From JBQTKD01 sp963703165 (GTDB taxonomy: Bacteria > Actinomycetota > Actinomycetes > Sporichthyales > Sporichthyaceae): a DNA stretch of 64,000 nucleotides. The stretch is from contig OY969798.1 of assembly GCA_963703165.1 (NCBI GenBank), positions 4,216,001-4,280,000 of the forward strand. The letters are read 5' to 3'. The translations under genes and the position numbers were made by a program. This document shows positions 41,365 to 49,683 of this stretch, one piece after another. The notes below the pieces were generated by a model. That model was not told the origin of the DNA. It did no database searches and worked only from the letters and a program-made list of their open reading frames with translations. Numbering within the stretch: the stretch's first letter is position 1; every line of letters starts with the position of its first letter.

Positions 41365-42561
41365 ATGACCATGGTGCGCCCGATCGGCGGGAGCCTGTCC
41401 ACGCTGGAGGCTGCCCGGCTGCCGCGGCTGGGCGCTCCGGCCCGCCCGCTCGCTCGCTTCGACGCCGCACTGATCGGCGTCGTTGCCGCGCTCTGCGGCT
41501 TCGGGATCCTGCTCGTCCTGGCCGCCACACGCGCCCAGGGCTCCCAGACCGGCGGGGACCACGGCCTGATCCTGCGTCACATCGCGGCGATCGTGCTGGG
41601 AACTATGGCGGCGGTCGTCGTCGCTCGTGCCGATCATCGACACCTCCGGGTCGCCGCACCGGTCGTCTTCCTGGCCGCTCTCGTCGGGCTGGTCGTCGTC
41701 CTCGGCCCGCTCGGCGCTCACGTCAACGGCGCGAAGTCCTGGGTGCAGATCGGGCCGCTGTCCGTGCAGCCGGTCGAGCTCGCCAAGATCGGGCTGGTGC
41801 TCGGCCTGGCCGTGGTGCTGGCCGAACGCCGCGAACAACGAGGGGAAGGGTTCCGCCGCCGGGAGGTCTTCGTGTCCCTCGGCCTGGTCGGACTGATGGT
41901 CGGACTGGTCATGCTGCAGCCGGACCTCGGGTCCACGCTGGTGCTGCTGGCGATCCTCGCGGGGGTCCTGCTGGTCGCCGGGGTGCCGTGCCGTTGGCTG
42001 GCCGGTCTTGCCGGTGGAGCAGGCCTGCTGGGCGCGGCGGTGTGGTTCTCCGGGGTGCTCAACCAGTACCAGCTCGACCGCATCGCGGCCTTCGTCAATC
42101 CCGCGCTCGACCCCGCCGGCGTCGGATACAACGCAGTGCAGGCCAGGATCGCCGTCGCCTCCGGTGGAGTGACCGGAGCCGGCCTGTTCGACGGATCCCA
42201 GACGGTCGGGCAGTTCGTGCCCGAGCAACACACCGACTTCATCTTCACCGTCGCCGCCGAACAACTCGGGCTGCTCGGTGGCGGCGCGGTCATCGCCGCC
42301 TTCGCTGTCGTGCTGTGGCGGGGCTGTGTGATCGCCGGCCGCGCGGACCTGTTCGGCTCGCTCGTCTGCGCCGGCATCGTCGCGTGGTTCGCGGTGCAGA
42401 CCTTCCAGAACATCGGGATGAGCCTGGGCCTGACCCCGGTCACCGGTCTGCCGTTGCCGTTCCTGTCCTACGGTGGGACAGCAATGGTGGCGAATCTCGT
42501 GGCGGTCGGCCTGCTCCTGAACGTGCAGGCCGGCACCGCGCGTCGAGGCGGCCTCGGATGA
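41365..42561 (+). CDS. rodA: RodA (SEDS peptidoglycan glycosyltransferase)
   Basis: 398 residues with ten predicted membrane segments. SEDS signatures: NGAKSWVQIGPLSVQPVELA, MLQPDLGSTLVLLAI and PEQHTDFIFTVAAEQLGLLG, plus the C-terminal GLTPVTGLPLPFLSYGGTAM. It polymerises lipid II together with PBP2 encoded upstream (14-base gap). A basic N-terminal tail precedes TM1. Its stop overlaps the next gene start. Confidence 0.96.
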   Translation: MTMVRPIGGSLSTLEAARLPRLGAPARPLARFDAALIGVVAALCGFGILLVLAATRAQGSQTGGDHGLILRHIAAIVLGTMAAVVVARADHRHLRVAAPVVFLAALVGLVVVLGPLGAHVNGAKSWVQIGPLSVQPVELAKIGLVLGLAVVLAERREQRGEGFRRREVFVSLGLVGLMVGLVMLQPDLGSTLVLLAILAGVLLVAGVPCRWLAGLAGGAGLLGAAVWFSGVLNQYQLDRIAAFVNPALDPAGVGYNAVQARIAVASGGVTGAGLFDGSQTVGQFVPEQHTDFIFTVAAEQLGLLGGGAVIAAFAVVLWRGCVIAGRADLFGSLVCAGIVAWFAVQTFQNIGMSLGLTPVTGLPLPFLSYGGTAMVANLVAVGLLLNVQAGTARRGGLG

Positions 42562-43328
42562 GCCTTCCCCCTGAGCCGATCGTCTTCCTGGGCCACGACG
42601 GTCTCCCGCTGGTCTACCGCGAGGTGGGTGCTGGACGACCGCTTGTGCTGATCCACGGGTACTTCTCCACCGCAATCGTGAACTGGGTGCGTTACGGGTT
42701 CGCCGAAGCCCTGGCCGCGGCCGGGCATCGCGTGATCATGCCGGACCTGCGCGGGCACGGGGACAGCAGCAAGTCGCACGACCCCTCCGCCTACCCGGCC
42801 GACGTCCTGGCGTCCGACGGCTTCGCGCTGCTCGAACATCTCCGCCTGGACCCGACGCAGCCCGAGGGCTACGACCTGGGCGGGTACTCCCTCGGCGGCC
42901 GCACGGTGATCCGGATGATGGCGCTGGGCGCCCGGCCGGGGAAGGCCGTCGTCGCCGGCATGGGACTGAGCGGCGTCACCGAGGCCAACGCACGCACCGC
43001 GCACTTCCATCACGTACTGACCAACCTCGGCGCGCACGAGCCCCGGTCGACCGCATGGATGGCCGAGGCATTCCTCAAGTCCGTGGGCGGGGACCCGGAG
43101 GCATTGCTCGGGGTCAGCCGCACCTTCGTCGATACCGACGTGCAGACCCTCGCCGGCATCGAGGTACCGACCCTGGTGCTGCTCGGCGAGGAGGATGACG
43201 ACAACGGCTCCGGGCAGGCCTTGGCCGACGCGCTCCCGCATGGCACCTACGTCACCGTGCGCGGCAATCACATGAGCGCGGTCACCAAACCGGACCTGGC
43301 CACCGCGATCGCGGAGTTCCTGGCCTGA
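42558..43328 (+). CDS. Alpha/beta hydrolase in the rodA operon
   Basis: 256 residues. Oxyanion loop VLIHGYFSTAIVNWV, nucleophile Ser111 in GGYSLGGRT, acid in LLGEEDDDNG, His238 in GNHMSAV. A soluble esterase/epoxide-hydrolase-like enzyme. The ATG overlaps the rodA stop (ATGA), which makes it the last gene of the mre operon as read here. The substrate is unknown; a link with cell-wall metabolism is only positional. Confidence 0.88.
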   Translation: MSLPPEPIVFLGHDGLPLVYREVGAGRPLVLIHGYFSTAIVNWVRYGFAEALAAAGHRVIMPDLRGHGDSSKSHDPSAYPADVLASDGFALLEHLRLDPTQPEGYDLGGYSLGGRTVIRMMALGARPGKAVVAGMGLSGVTEANARTAHFHHVLTNLGAHEPRSTAWMAEAFLKSVGGDPEALLGVSRTFVDTDVQTLAGIEVPTLVLLGEEDDDNGSGQALADALPHGTYVTVRGNHMSAVTKPDLATAIAEFLA

Positions 43329-43349
43329 TCGAGGATCGGCCCCAGTGGC

Positions 43350-44111
43350 TCAGTCCCAGTGGCTGAGATCCAGCGGGGCTTGGCGGGGCAGCGCGACAGG
43401 TGCAGCGCGCTCGTAGGTGTAGACGCTCGCCCGGGAGCGGATCAGCTCGGCCTCGTGCATGAAGTCCCGGTTCTCCACGACCCGGTTCTCCCGTTCCCAG
43501 CGGGAGCCCTCGCGGGTCACCGTGGAGAAGCAATCGGTGAGCAGTTCCCCGCGCCAGTTCACCAGTTCCTGGGTGATGGCGCGCAGTCCCGCCTCCTTGC
43601 AGAGAACCGCGAACTCAGCGGGGCTGACGCCGTCGGCGCGCGTCGGATTGCGCAGCAACCACCGCGGCTGGACCAGCTCCGAGCGCATCGGCTCGGGGAT
43701 CAGCGAGACGATCTCCAGGGCCTCCTGGTGCATGCCCAGCGCCGAGTGGTGCAGGAACGCGATGCCGTGCGGGCGAAGTTTCGTCGCGAGCATCGCGGCG
43801 TAATCGCCGAGCACCCCGAGTTCGGCGTTGGCGAGCGACTCGAAGGAGAAGGCGAAGTCGATCGAGGCGTCGGGGATGTCCGCGAGCTCGGCGCTGTCGT
43901 TGGCCAGGTGCAGGCGGTCACAGTGCGGGATGAGGAACCGGGTCCAGCGACCCTCCCCGGGAGCGATCTCCAGGATCGTCATCGCGGGCAGGAAGGTGCG
44001 GATGCGCGGCAGGATCATGCCGTACCACTGCGCTGCCGGTCCGCCCCAGGCCGCGGACCACTGGTCGGTCTGGGGATCCCAGAGCTGGGAGTTCACATCG
44101 GCCGTGGGCAT
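43350..44111 (-). CDS. Class I SAM-dependent methyltransferase
   Basis: 253 residues from ATG 44111 (GGAGG seven bases upstream; a start six codons earlier lacks one). SAM-binding motif I is ILEIAPGEGRWTRFL, the acidic end of strand 2 is RLHLANDSAEL, and IDFAFSFESLANAELGVLGD holds the post-II region. The long C-terminal part (NPTRADGVSPAEFAVLCKEA) fits small-molecule or sugar methyltransferases seen near glycosyltransferase genes. Acceptor unknown. Confidence 0.85.
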   Translation of the reverse strand: MPTADVNSQLWDPQTDQWSAAWGGPAAQWYGMILPRIRTFLPAMTILEIAPGEGRWTRFLIPHCDRLHLANDSAELADIPDASIDFAFSFESLANAELGVLGDYAAMLATKLRPHGIAFLHHSALGMHQEALEIVSLIPEPMRSELVQPRWLLRNPTRADGVSPAEFAVLCKEAGLRAITQELVNWRGELLTDCFSTVTREGSRWERENRVVENRDFMHEAELIRSRASVYTYERAAPVALPRQAPLDLSHWD

Positions 44112-44220
44112 GCGGCGACCTCCTGCCATGGTCGTGCCGTGCCCGGGCGGGGCTCGCGCCTTGTCATGCTCATCGCAGGAACGCCCCGTGGCCAGGGTGG
44201 CAGGGCCGGACGGATGAAGA

Positions 44221-45072
44221 TCAGTTCGGCGTGCGGACCTGCGCCTCGGGCAAGCGCGCCCGCATGACCTCGATCGCCTCAGGGTTGGCGTCGACGAGCA
44301 CGTATCGACGTCCGGTTGCTCGCGCGACCGCGCCCAACGTCCCGGACCCCGCGAAGAAGTCGCCCACCAGATCTCCCGGACGCGAGCTCGCGGTGACCAT
44401 CCGACGCAGCACCCCTTCGGGCTTCTGGGTCGGGTAGCCGGTTTTCTCCTTGCCGGTGGGGGAGACGATCGTGTGCCACCACACGTCGGTCGGCAGCTTC
44501 CCTCGTGCGGCCTTCTCCGGTGTCACCAGGCCCGGCGCCATGTAGGGCTCGCGGTCGACCTCGGTGTTGTCGAAGTGGTACCGGTCGGGGTCCTTCACGT
44601 AGACGAGGATGTTGTCGTGCTTGGTCGGCCACTTGTTCTTGGCCCGCGCCCCGTAGTCGTAGGACCAGATGATCTCGTTGAGGAAGCACTCCCGGCCGAA
44701 GAGCATGTCCAGGCACACCTTGGCGTAGTGCACCTCGCGGTAGTCCAGGTGCAGGTAGAGCGTCCCGTCCTGCGCCAACAGGCGCCACGCCTGCTCCAGA
44801 CGGGGCGTCAGGAAATCCCAGTAGTCGACGAAGGTGTCGTCGTAGGAACGCAGTTCGGTACGGACCTGGTCGTAGGTGTGCCCGCCGAACCCGATCCGCG
44901 TCCCGGTGGCCGAACGCACCGTCCGTAGGCCGCTGCGGCGTTGCGCCCGGCCGGTGTTGAACGGTGGATCCAGGTAGATCAGCGTGAACGCGCCGTCGGA
45001 CAGCAGCGGCAGCACCGCCTCGTTGTCGCCGTGCCAGATCACGGCGTCGCAGGAACCCGGGGTCGCATCCAC
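44221..45072 (-). CDS. Orphan site-specific DNA methyltransferase (beta-class N6-adenine type)
   Basis: 283 residues. Motif IV (LIYLDPPFNTG) comes before the target-recognition part, and motif I (VGDFFAGSGTLGAVARATGR) is near the C-terminus; this circular order defines the beta class. DPPF favours N6-adenine methylation, though N4-cytosine is not excluded. KHDNILVYVKDPD and TGYPTQKPEGVLRRMV are typical. No restriction endonuclease gene is adjacent, so it is a solitary methylase that could act in gene regulation or cell-cycle control. GTG start. Confidence 0.9.
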   Translation of the reverse strand: MDATPGSCDAVIWHGDNEAVLPLLSDGAFTLIYLDPPFNTGRAQRRSGLRTVRSATGTRIGFGGHTYDQVRTELRSYDDTFVDYWDFLTPRLEQAWRLLAQDGTLYLHLDYREVHYAKVCLDMLFGRECFLNEIIWSYDYGARAKNKWPTKHDNILVYVKDPDRYHFDNTEVDREPYMAPGLVTPEKAARGKLPTDVWWHTIVSPTGKEKTGYPTQKPEGVLRRMVTASSRPGDLVGDFFAGSGTLGAVARATGRRYVLVDANPEAIEVMRARLPEAQVRTPN

Positions 45073-45200
45073 GGGCGTGACGTTATCGGGGTGCGGCCAC
45101 GGTCACCCCGAACGGCCGAACCATCTCCCCGGCGGCGAGCCGCACAGCCCAACATGGCCAGGTCTGACGGTGTCTGTCCCGATTTGCAACGGAGATGTCC

Positions 45201-46352
45201 ATGGCAGCCAAGCTCTGTCTGAACATGATCGTGCGCAACGAGTCGGCCATCATCGAGCGCTGTCTGCTCGCTGCCGCCCCGCACATCGACTGCTACGTCA
45301 TCGTCGACACCGGCTCCACCGACGGCACCATCGCCATCATCGAGGCCACCATGGCCGCGGCCGGGGTCCCCGGACAGGTGGTGCGCGGGGAGTTCCACAA
45401 CTTCGAACAGGCCCGCAACGACGCCCTCGACGCCGCCCGCGCGAGCGAGTTGGAGTTCGACTACATCCTGCTGTGCGACGCGGACATGGACCTGCACGTC
45501 GAGGTCCCGGACTTCCGCGAGACACTGACCGCCCCGGCCTACCGGTTGCTGCAGCGCAACCCGGCGATCGGGTATCAGAACATGCGGATGGTGCGCCGCG
45601 ACGTCCCAGCGCGGTACCACGGGGTCACCCACGAGTACCTGGACATCGCCGGCGAGCAGGCGGCGTCGATGGACGGCGTGTGGTTCTGGGACCACGCCGA
45701 GGGTTCCAGCCGGTCGGTGAAGTTCGAACGGGACATCGCGCTGCTCACCACCGCGCTGCGCGCCGAACCGGACAACGCCCGGTACGTGTTCTACCTCGCC
45801 CAGAGCTACCGCGACTGTGGCCGGCACGCCGAGGCGCAGGAGACCTACCGTCGTCGGGTCGCTCTCGGTGGGTGGGCCGAGGAGGTCTGGTACTCCCTCA
45901 TGCAGATCGCGCACCTTTCCGAGGTGCTCATGGCGGCCGACGCGACCATCGTGGACGCCTACCTGACGGCCTTTCAGTTCCGCCCGACCCGTTCCGAGCC
46001 ACTGGTCGCGCTCGCCCGCTACTACCGGGAGAACGGGCGCCGGTTCGCCCTCGCCCACATGGTCGCCGACCAGGCCCGTCAGATCGAACGCCCGGACGAC
46101 CTGCTGTTCCTCGACGAGTCCGCCTACGCCTGGCGGGCCCTGGACGAATACGCCATCGCCGCCTACTGGACCGACCGCTTCGCGGTCAGCGCCGAGGTCA
46201 GCGCGACCCTGCTCGCCGATCCCGCCCTGCCCAAGGATCAGCAGGAACGCATCGGCGCGAACTTCCGCTTCGCCATGGACCGGCTCGGCGCGACCGCTCC
46301 GATGGGACTGCCGGCGCCACGGTCCGCGCCCTCGTCCACCGCGGATCACTGA
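45201..46352 (+). CDS. GT2-family glycosyltransferase with helical repeat C-terminus
   Basis: 383 residues. N-terminal GT-A domain: LCLNMIVRNESAIIERCLLA, VDTGSTDGT, and the metal-binding LLCDADMDLHVE. The second half (from about 190) has TPR-like helical pairs (DNARYVFYLAQSYRDCGRHA EAQETY). Proteins of this sort modify O-glycans or cell-surface polymers. ATG 45201 is preferred (GGAGA five bases upstream) over 45195. The end overlaps the convergent sigma gene by seven bases. Confidence 0.88.
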   Translation: MAAKLCLNMIVRNESAIIERCLLAAAPHIDCYVIVDTGSTDGTIAIIEATMAAAGVPGQVVRGEFHNFEQARNDALDAARASELEFDYILLCDADMDLHVEVPDFRETLTAPAYRLLQRNPAIGYQNMRMVRRDVPARYHGVTHEYLDIAGEQAASMDGVWFWDHAEGSSRSVKFERDIALLTTALRAEPDNARYVFYLAQSYRDCGRHAEAQETYRRRVALGGWAEEVWYSLMQIAHLSEVLMAADATIVDAYLTAFQFRPTRSEPLVALARYYRENGRRFALAHMVADQARQIERPDDLLFLDESAYAWRALDEYAIAAYWTDRFAVSAEVSATLLADPALPKDQQERIGANFRFAMDRLGATAPMGLPAPRSAPSSTADH

Positions 46353-47563
46353 ACCGCGAGGGCACGCCTTCGGGTCAGGTGGGCATGCTCCACCGCGTTC
46401 GCGGTCAGTTCCAACGCCCGGTCGTAGGCCGTGACCGCCTCGGTCGGTGAGCCGGCGCGGACCAGTAGTTCGGCCCGGGCCACCCAGAACGGCTGATAGG
46501 TGCTCAGGTCCAGGTCGTCCAACTGCGCGAGTGCGATCTGCGGCCCGGCCACCTCGGCCAGGGCCACGGCGCGATTGAGCGCGACCACCGGGGTCGGGGC
46601 GACGAGCCAGAGCTGGTCGTACAGAGCGACGATCTGCGCCCAGTCGGTGTCCGTGGCACTGCCCGCGTCGGCGTGCACGGCGTTGATCGCCGCCTGGATC
46701 TGGTAGGCCCCGGGCCGGTTGCGGCGCAGACAGGCCCGCACCAGGTCGTGGCCCTCGGCGATCAGATCCTGGTCCCAGCGGGTTCGGTCCTGCTCGGTCA
46801 ACAGGACCAGTTGCCCGTCGCCGTCGACACGGGTCGCCCGGCGGGACTCCAGGAGCAGCAGCAACCCGAGGAGCCCGATCGCCTCGGGCTCGTCGGGCAT
46901 CAACTCGACCAGCACCCGCGTGAGGCGCACCGCCTCGGCGCACAGGTCGGCGCGCGTCAGTTCCGCTCCGGCGGCCGCGCTGTGGCCGGCGTTGTAGATC
47001 AGGTACAGCACGGCGAGCACCCCGCCGAGTCGGTCGGGCAGGTCCGCCTCGGCGGGCACGCGATAGGGGATGTTCGCGTCGGCGATCTTGCGCTTGGCAC
47101 GCACGATCCGTTGCGCCAGCGTCGCTTCGGGTATCAGGAACGCCCGCGCGATCTCCGGGGTCTCCAGGCCGCCCAGCAACCGCAGGGTCAGCGCGACCCG
47201 CGACTCGGGAGCCAGCGCCGGGTGGCAGCAGGTGAACAGCATGCGCAGCCGGTCGTCGCGCACGGGTCCCACCTCCTCCGGCGGAGTGTCGTCGGGTTCC
47301 GTGAGCAGCGCGGCCATGGCGTGCTTGGCCTCGCGGCTCGATTCGCGACGCAGCCGGTCGATGGCACGGCGGCGCGCGGTGGTCGTGATCCAGCCGCCCG
47401 GGTTGGGCGGGGGAGCGGAGCTGTCCCACTGCTCGAGGGCGACGACGAACGCGTCGGCGACAGCCTCCTCGGCGAGTGAGATGTCACCGAGGAGGCGGGT
47501 CAGACTCGAGACGCACCGTCCGTACTCGGCGCGGAAGACGTCAGCGACGAACTGCTTGTTCAC
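46346..47563 (-). CDS. ECF42-type sigma factor with C-terminal TPR-like extension
   Basis: 405 residues. Regions 2 and 4 (FRAEYGRCVSSLTRLLGDIS, WITTTARRRAIDRLRRES; LFTCCHPALAPESRVALTLR, IARAFLIPEATLAQRIVRAK) are followed by 200 residues of helical extension (AVLYLIYNAGHSAAAG; YQPFWVARAELLVRAGSPTE). This is the ECF42 design, in which a DGPF/YCII-type protein is encoded next to the sigma factor; that gene is directly upstream and overlaps by GTGA. No anti-sigma gene is seen; the extension probably controls activity. Confidence 0.93.
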   Translation of the reverse strand: MNKQFVADVFRAEYGRCVSSLTRLLGDISLAEEAVADAFVVALEQWDSSAPPPNPGGWITTTARRRAIDRLRRESSREAKHAMAALLTEPDDTPPEEVGPVRDDRLRMLFTCCHPALAPESRVALTLRLLGGLETPEIARAFLIPEATLAQRIVRAKRKIADANIPYRVPAEADLPDRLGGVLAVLYLIYNAGHSAAAGAELTRADLCAEAVRLTRVLVELMPDEPEAIGLLGLLLLLESRRATRVDGDGQLVLLTEQDRTRWDQDLIAEGHDLVRACLRRNRPGAYQIQAAINAVHADAGSATDTDWAQIVALYDQLWLVAPTPVVALNRAVALAEVAGPQIALAQLDDLDLSTYQPFWVARAELLVRAGSPTEAVTAYDRALELTANAVEHAHLTRRRALAVQ

Positions 47564-47904
47564 TCCGGCTGGAACGGGCGAACCTCGATCGGGTTGCGGC
47601 AAGCCGCCGACGCGCGTTCGGCCAGCTTCAACGCCTCGTCCAGATCGGGGAGCTCGAGGATCCAGAAGCCACCGAGCATCTCCTTGGTCTCCACGTACGG
47701 ACCGTCGGTCGTGCTGACCTTCCCGTCGGTCGAGGTGACGACCGTCGCGCTGTTCGGCGGCATCAGACCGCCACCGAACACCCAGACGCCGGCTTCCTTG
47801 ATGTCCTTGTTGAACGCCTCGACATCGGCAAACACCTGCTGCATCTCGGTGGGGTCGAACTCCAGGTTCCAGTCGTGCCACACCGCCATCAAGTACTGGG
47901 TCAT
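47560..47904 (-). CDS. DGPF/YCII-domain protein linked to ECF42 sigma
   Basis: 114 residues: MTQYLMAVWHDWNLEFDPTE at the N-terminus, VFGGGLMPPNSATVV, the signature TTDGPYVETKEMLGGFWILE, and a C-terminal CRNPIEVRPFQPE. The DGPY version of the DGPF motif is intact. The start at 47904 has GAGGAG upstream. The protein may bind a ligand or a metal, with the sigma factor reading out its state; its role is known only from this conserved link. Confidence 0.93.
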   Translation of the reverse strand: MTQYLMAVWHDWNLEFDPTEMQQVFADVEAFNKDIKEAGVWVFGGGLMPPNSATVVTSTDGKVSTTDGPYVETKEMLGGFWILELPDLDEALKLAERASAACRNPIEVRPFQPE

Positions 47905-48013
47905 CGCTGCTCCTCGGTCCGTGGCCCGCTCGTGCCGGCCTTCACGCACTCCACGAACGAACCGAGCCCGGATCGACAACCCCCGACGATCGAATGAGGT
48001 GACCTGGGTCACA

Positions 48014-49477
48014 TCACTTCGCCGACCAGTCCTCTCGATAGAACGTGTCGACGAGGTCGAGCTGCTGGACATGTTCGCCGGCAGCAATCCTTTCCCGGAT
48101 CGACACGTCGAACCAGTCCGCCGCGCGCTCCCGGTACCCGGTGGCGAGATCGGCGGCGTAGAAGAGGGTGCCCACGGCGAACAGGGCCGCGAAGGCCGCG
48201 GCCTGCCGACGGTTGACCTTCTCCAGCAGCAGCAGCCATCCGACCGCCAGCAGGATCGCGAGGAACGGCCACGCCGCGGTGGAACGCAGGCTGTGCGGTT
48301 GACCGGTGGCCGTCAGGGCGCCGCCGAGAAATCCGAAGGCGGCACAGCACGCGCAGACGACGATCAGCAGCAGACGCGAGTCCATGGGCCGCGGGGCGTC
48401 GCTCTCCGAGCGGCCGCCGTAGCGCATTGCCAGGTAGGAGATCAGGGCGAGCACGGGCAGGATCGAGACCAACCCGAGCATCCCCTGCTGACCGGTGGAG
48501 TGGCGCAGATTGGGATCGCCCTCCATGAACAGGAAGGCGGGGTTCACCATGTTCCAGAAGTTGCCGACCGCGTGCGCGATGCCCGTCGACACCGACACTC
48601 CGTGGAACACGCTCTCCTGCGCGGTGCGGGAGTTGGCGCCCGGCTGCAGCAGGAAATGCGCCATGGGCGCGGCGGACAGGCACGCCAGGGCGACAATCGC
48701 GCCGAGCTCACGACGGCTCGCTGCCGCCCGCTTGAGCAAGATCCCGCACATCAGCAGGAACGCCAGCGGCGCGAAAGCCCGGCAGGGTGCGTACACGTAG
48801 GTGCTGCCGACCAGCCCCAGTGGCAGAGCACACGCGGCGAGGCGCCGCCGGGCGCCGGCCGCGGGGGAGTGCAGCAGAACGCTGAAGCCCCAGAACCCGA
48901 TGAGGACGACCAGCGGAACCATCGCGTTGTCCCACGCGATGCTGCCCTGCAGCCAACCCCACGGCAGGGCGAGAGCGACGACGGCCGCGAGCAGGGCCAC
49001 GCGGGTGCCGAGCCACATCCGCAGCGCGGCTGCCAGCACCACCACGGCCGCGATGGTCAGGAACTGCGAGAAGTACCGCAGGGAGGCCTCCCCGGTACCG
49101 AAGATCCGTCCCCACAACGCGGCGGGGTAGAGGTACACGGCGCTGGAGTACGCCCCGGCCAAGGTCTCGGACAACAGCTGCCAGGACTGCCCGTTCGCGT
49201 CGGCACCGGTCGCGATCAAGGCCTTCGTGTGGGCGTGGATCGCGGCTTCGTCGCGGAAGAAGCCCGGGGGAGTCCACGGCAGCAACGCGAGCCGCAGCGC
49301 CACCAGGGCGACGATGGCGGCCCACAGGTGGCGCAGCGACGCGACGCTCCAGCCGTCTTCCGGACCATCGGTCGCATCGACGGGTTGATCCGGCGACGTG
49401 CGCTGCCGAGGGAGGTGCAGATCCGATTGCGCGCGGCGATGACGCGCGGCGGTGGGCAGGTCTGTTCCGAGACTCAT
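48014..49477 (-). CDS. GT-C fold membrane glycosyltransferase (PMT/ArnT-like)
   Basis: 487 residues with about eleven membrane segments after a basic N-terminal tail. The first extracytoplasmic loop holds the acidic motif GFFRDEAAIHAHTKALIATG, the usual catalytic/metal site of GT-C enzymes using lipid-linked sugars. The C-terminal soluble part (YRERAADWFDVSIRERIAAG) is short. ATG 49477 is chosen. A lipid-linked mannose or similar donor is expected from the family; the acceptor is unknown. Confidence 0.85.
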   Translation of the reverse strand: MSLGTDLPTAARHRRAQSDLHLPRQRTSPDQPVDATDGPEDGWSVASLRHLWAAIVALVALRLALLPWTPPGFFRDEAAIHAHTKALIATGADANGQSWQLLSETLAGAYSSAVYLYPAALWGRIFGTGEASLRYFSQFLTIAAVVVLAAALRMWLGTRVALLAAVVALALPWGWLQGSIAWDNAMVPLVVLIGFWGFSVLLHSPAAGARRRLAACALPLGLVGSTYVYAPCRAFAPLAFLLMCGILLKRAAASRRELGAIVALACLSAAPMAHFLLQPGANSRTAQESVFHGVSVSTGIAHAVGNFWNMVNPAFLFMEGDPNLRHSTGQQGMLGLVSILPVLALISYLAMRYGGRSESDAPRPMDSRLLLIVVCACCAAFGFLGGALTATGQPHSLRSTAAWPFLAILLAVGWLLLLEKVNRRQAAAFAALFAVGTLFYAADLATGYRERAADWFDVSIRERIAAGEHVQQLDLVDTFYREDWSAK

Positions 49478-49577
49478 GGCAGGACCTCGCGTGTGCCGAC
49501 AATTCGGACGATCCGGCACACAACGTATGGACCTGCAGGCTCTCCCCGCCCGGCATTGCGCCGCACGGGTGAGGACA

Positions 49578-49679
49578 GCACGGCACGACCGTTCGCGCGC
49601 GGAGCGCGTCAGTTCGAGGTAGGCCTTGTATTTCTGGTGAGAGTGACGGCACGGCACGACCGTTCGCGCGCGGAGCGCG
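49578..49679. repeat. 31-bp direct repeat, two copies
   Basis: GCACGGCACGACCGTTCGCG (continuing CGCGGAGCGCG) occurs at 49578-49608 and again at 49649-49679, identical over 31 bases with a 40-base spacer. It fills the gap between two minus-strand genes. Only two units, so not a CRISPR array. Confidence 0.85.
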
Positions 49680-49683
49680 CCAT

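Noticed and set aside
49578..49679. CRISPR array
   Set aside because: Only two repeats, one spacer, and no cas genes in the window.
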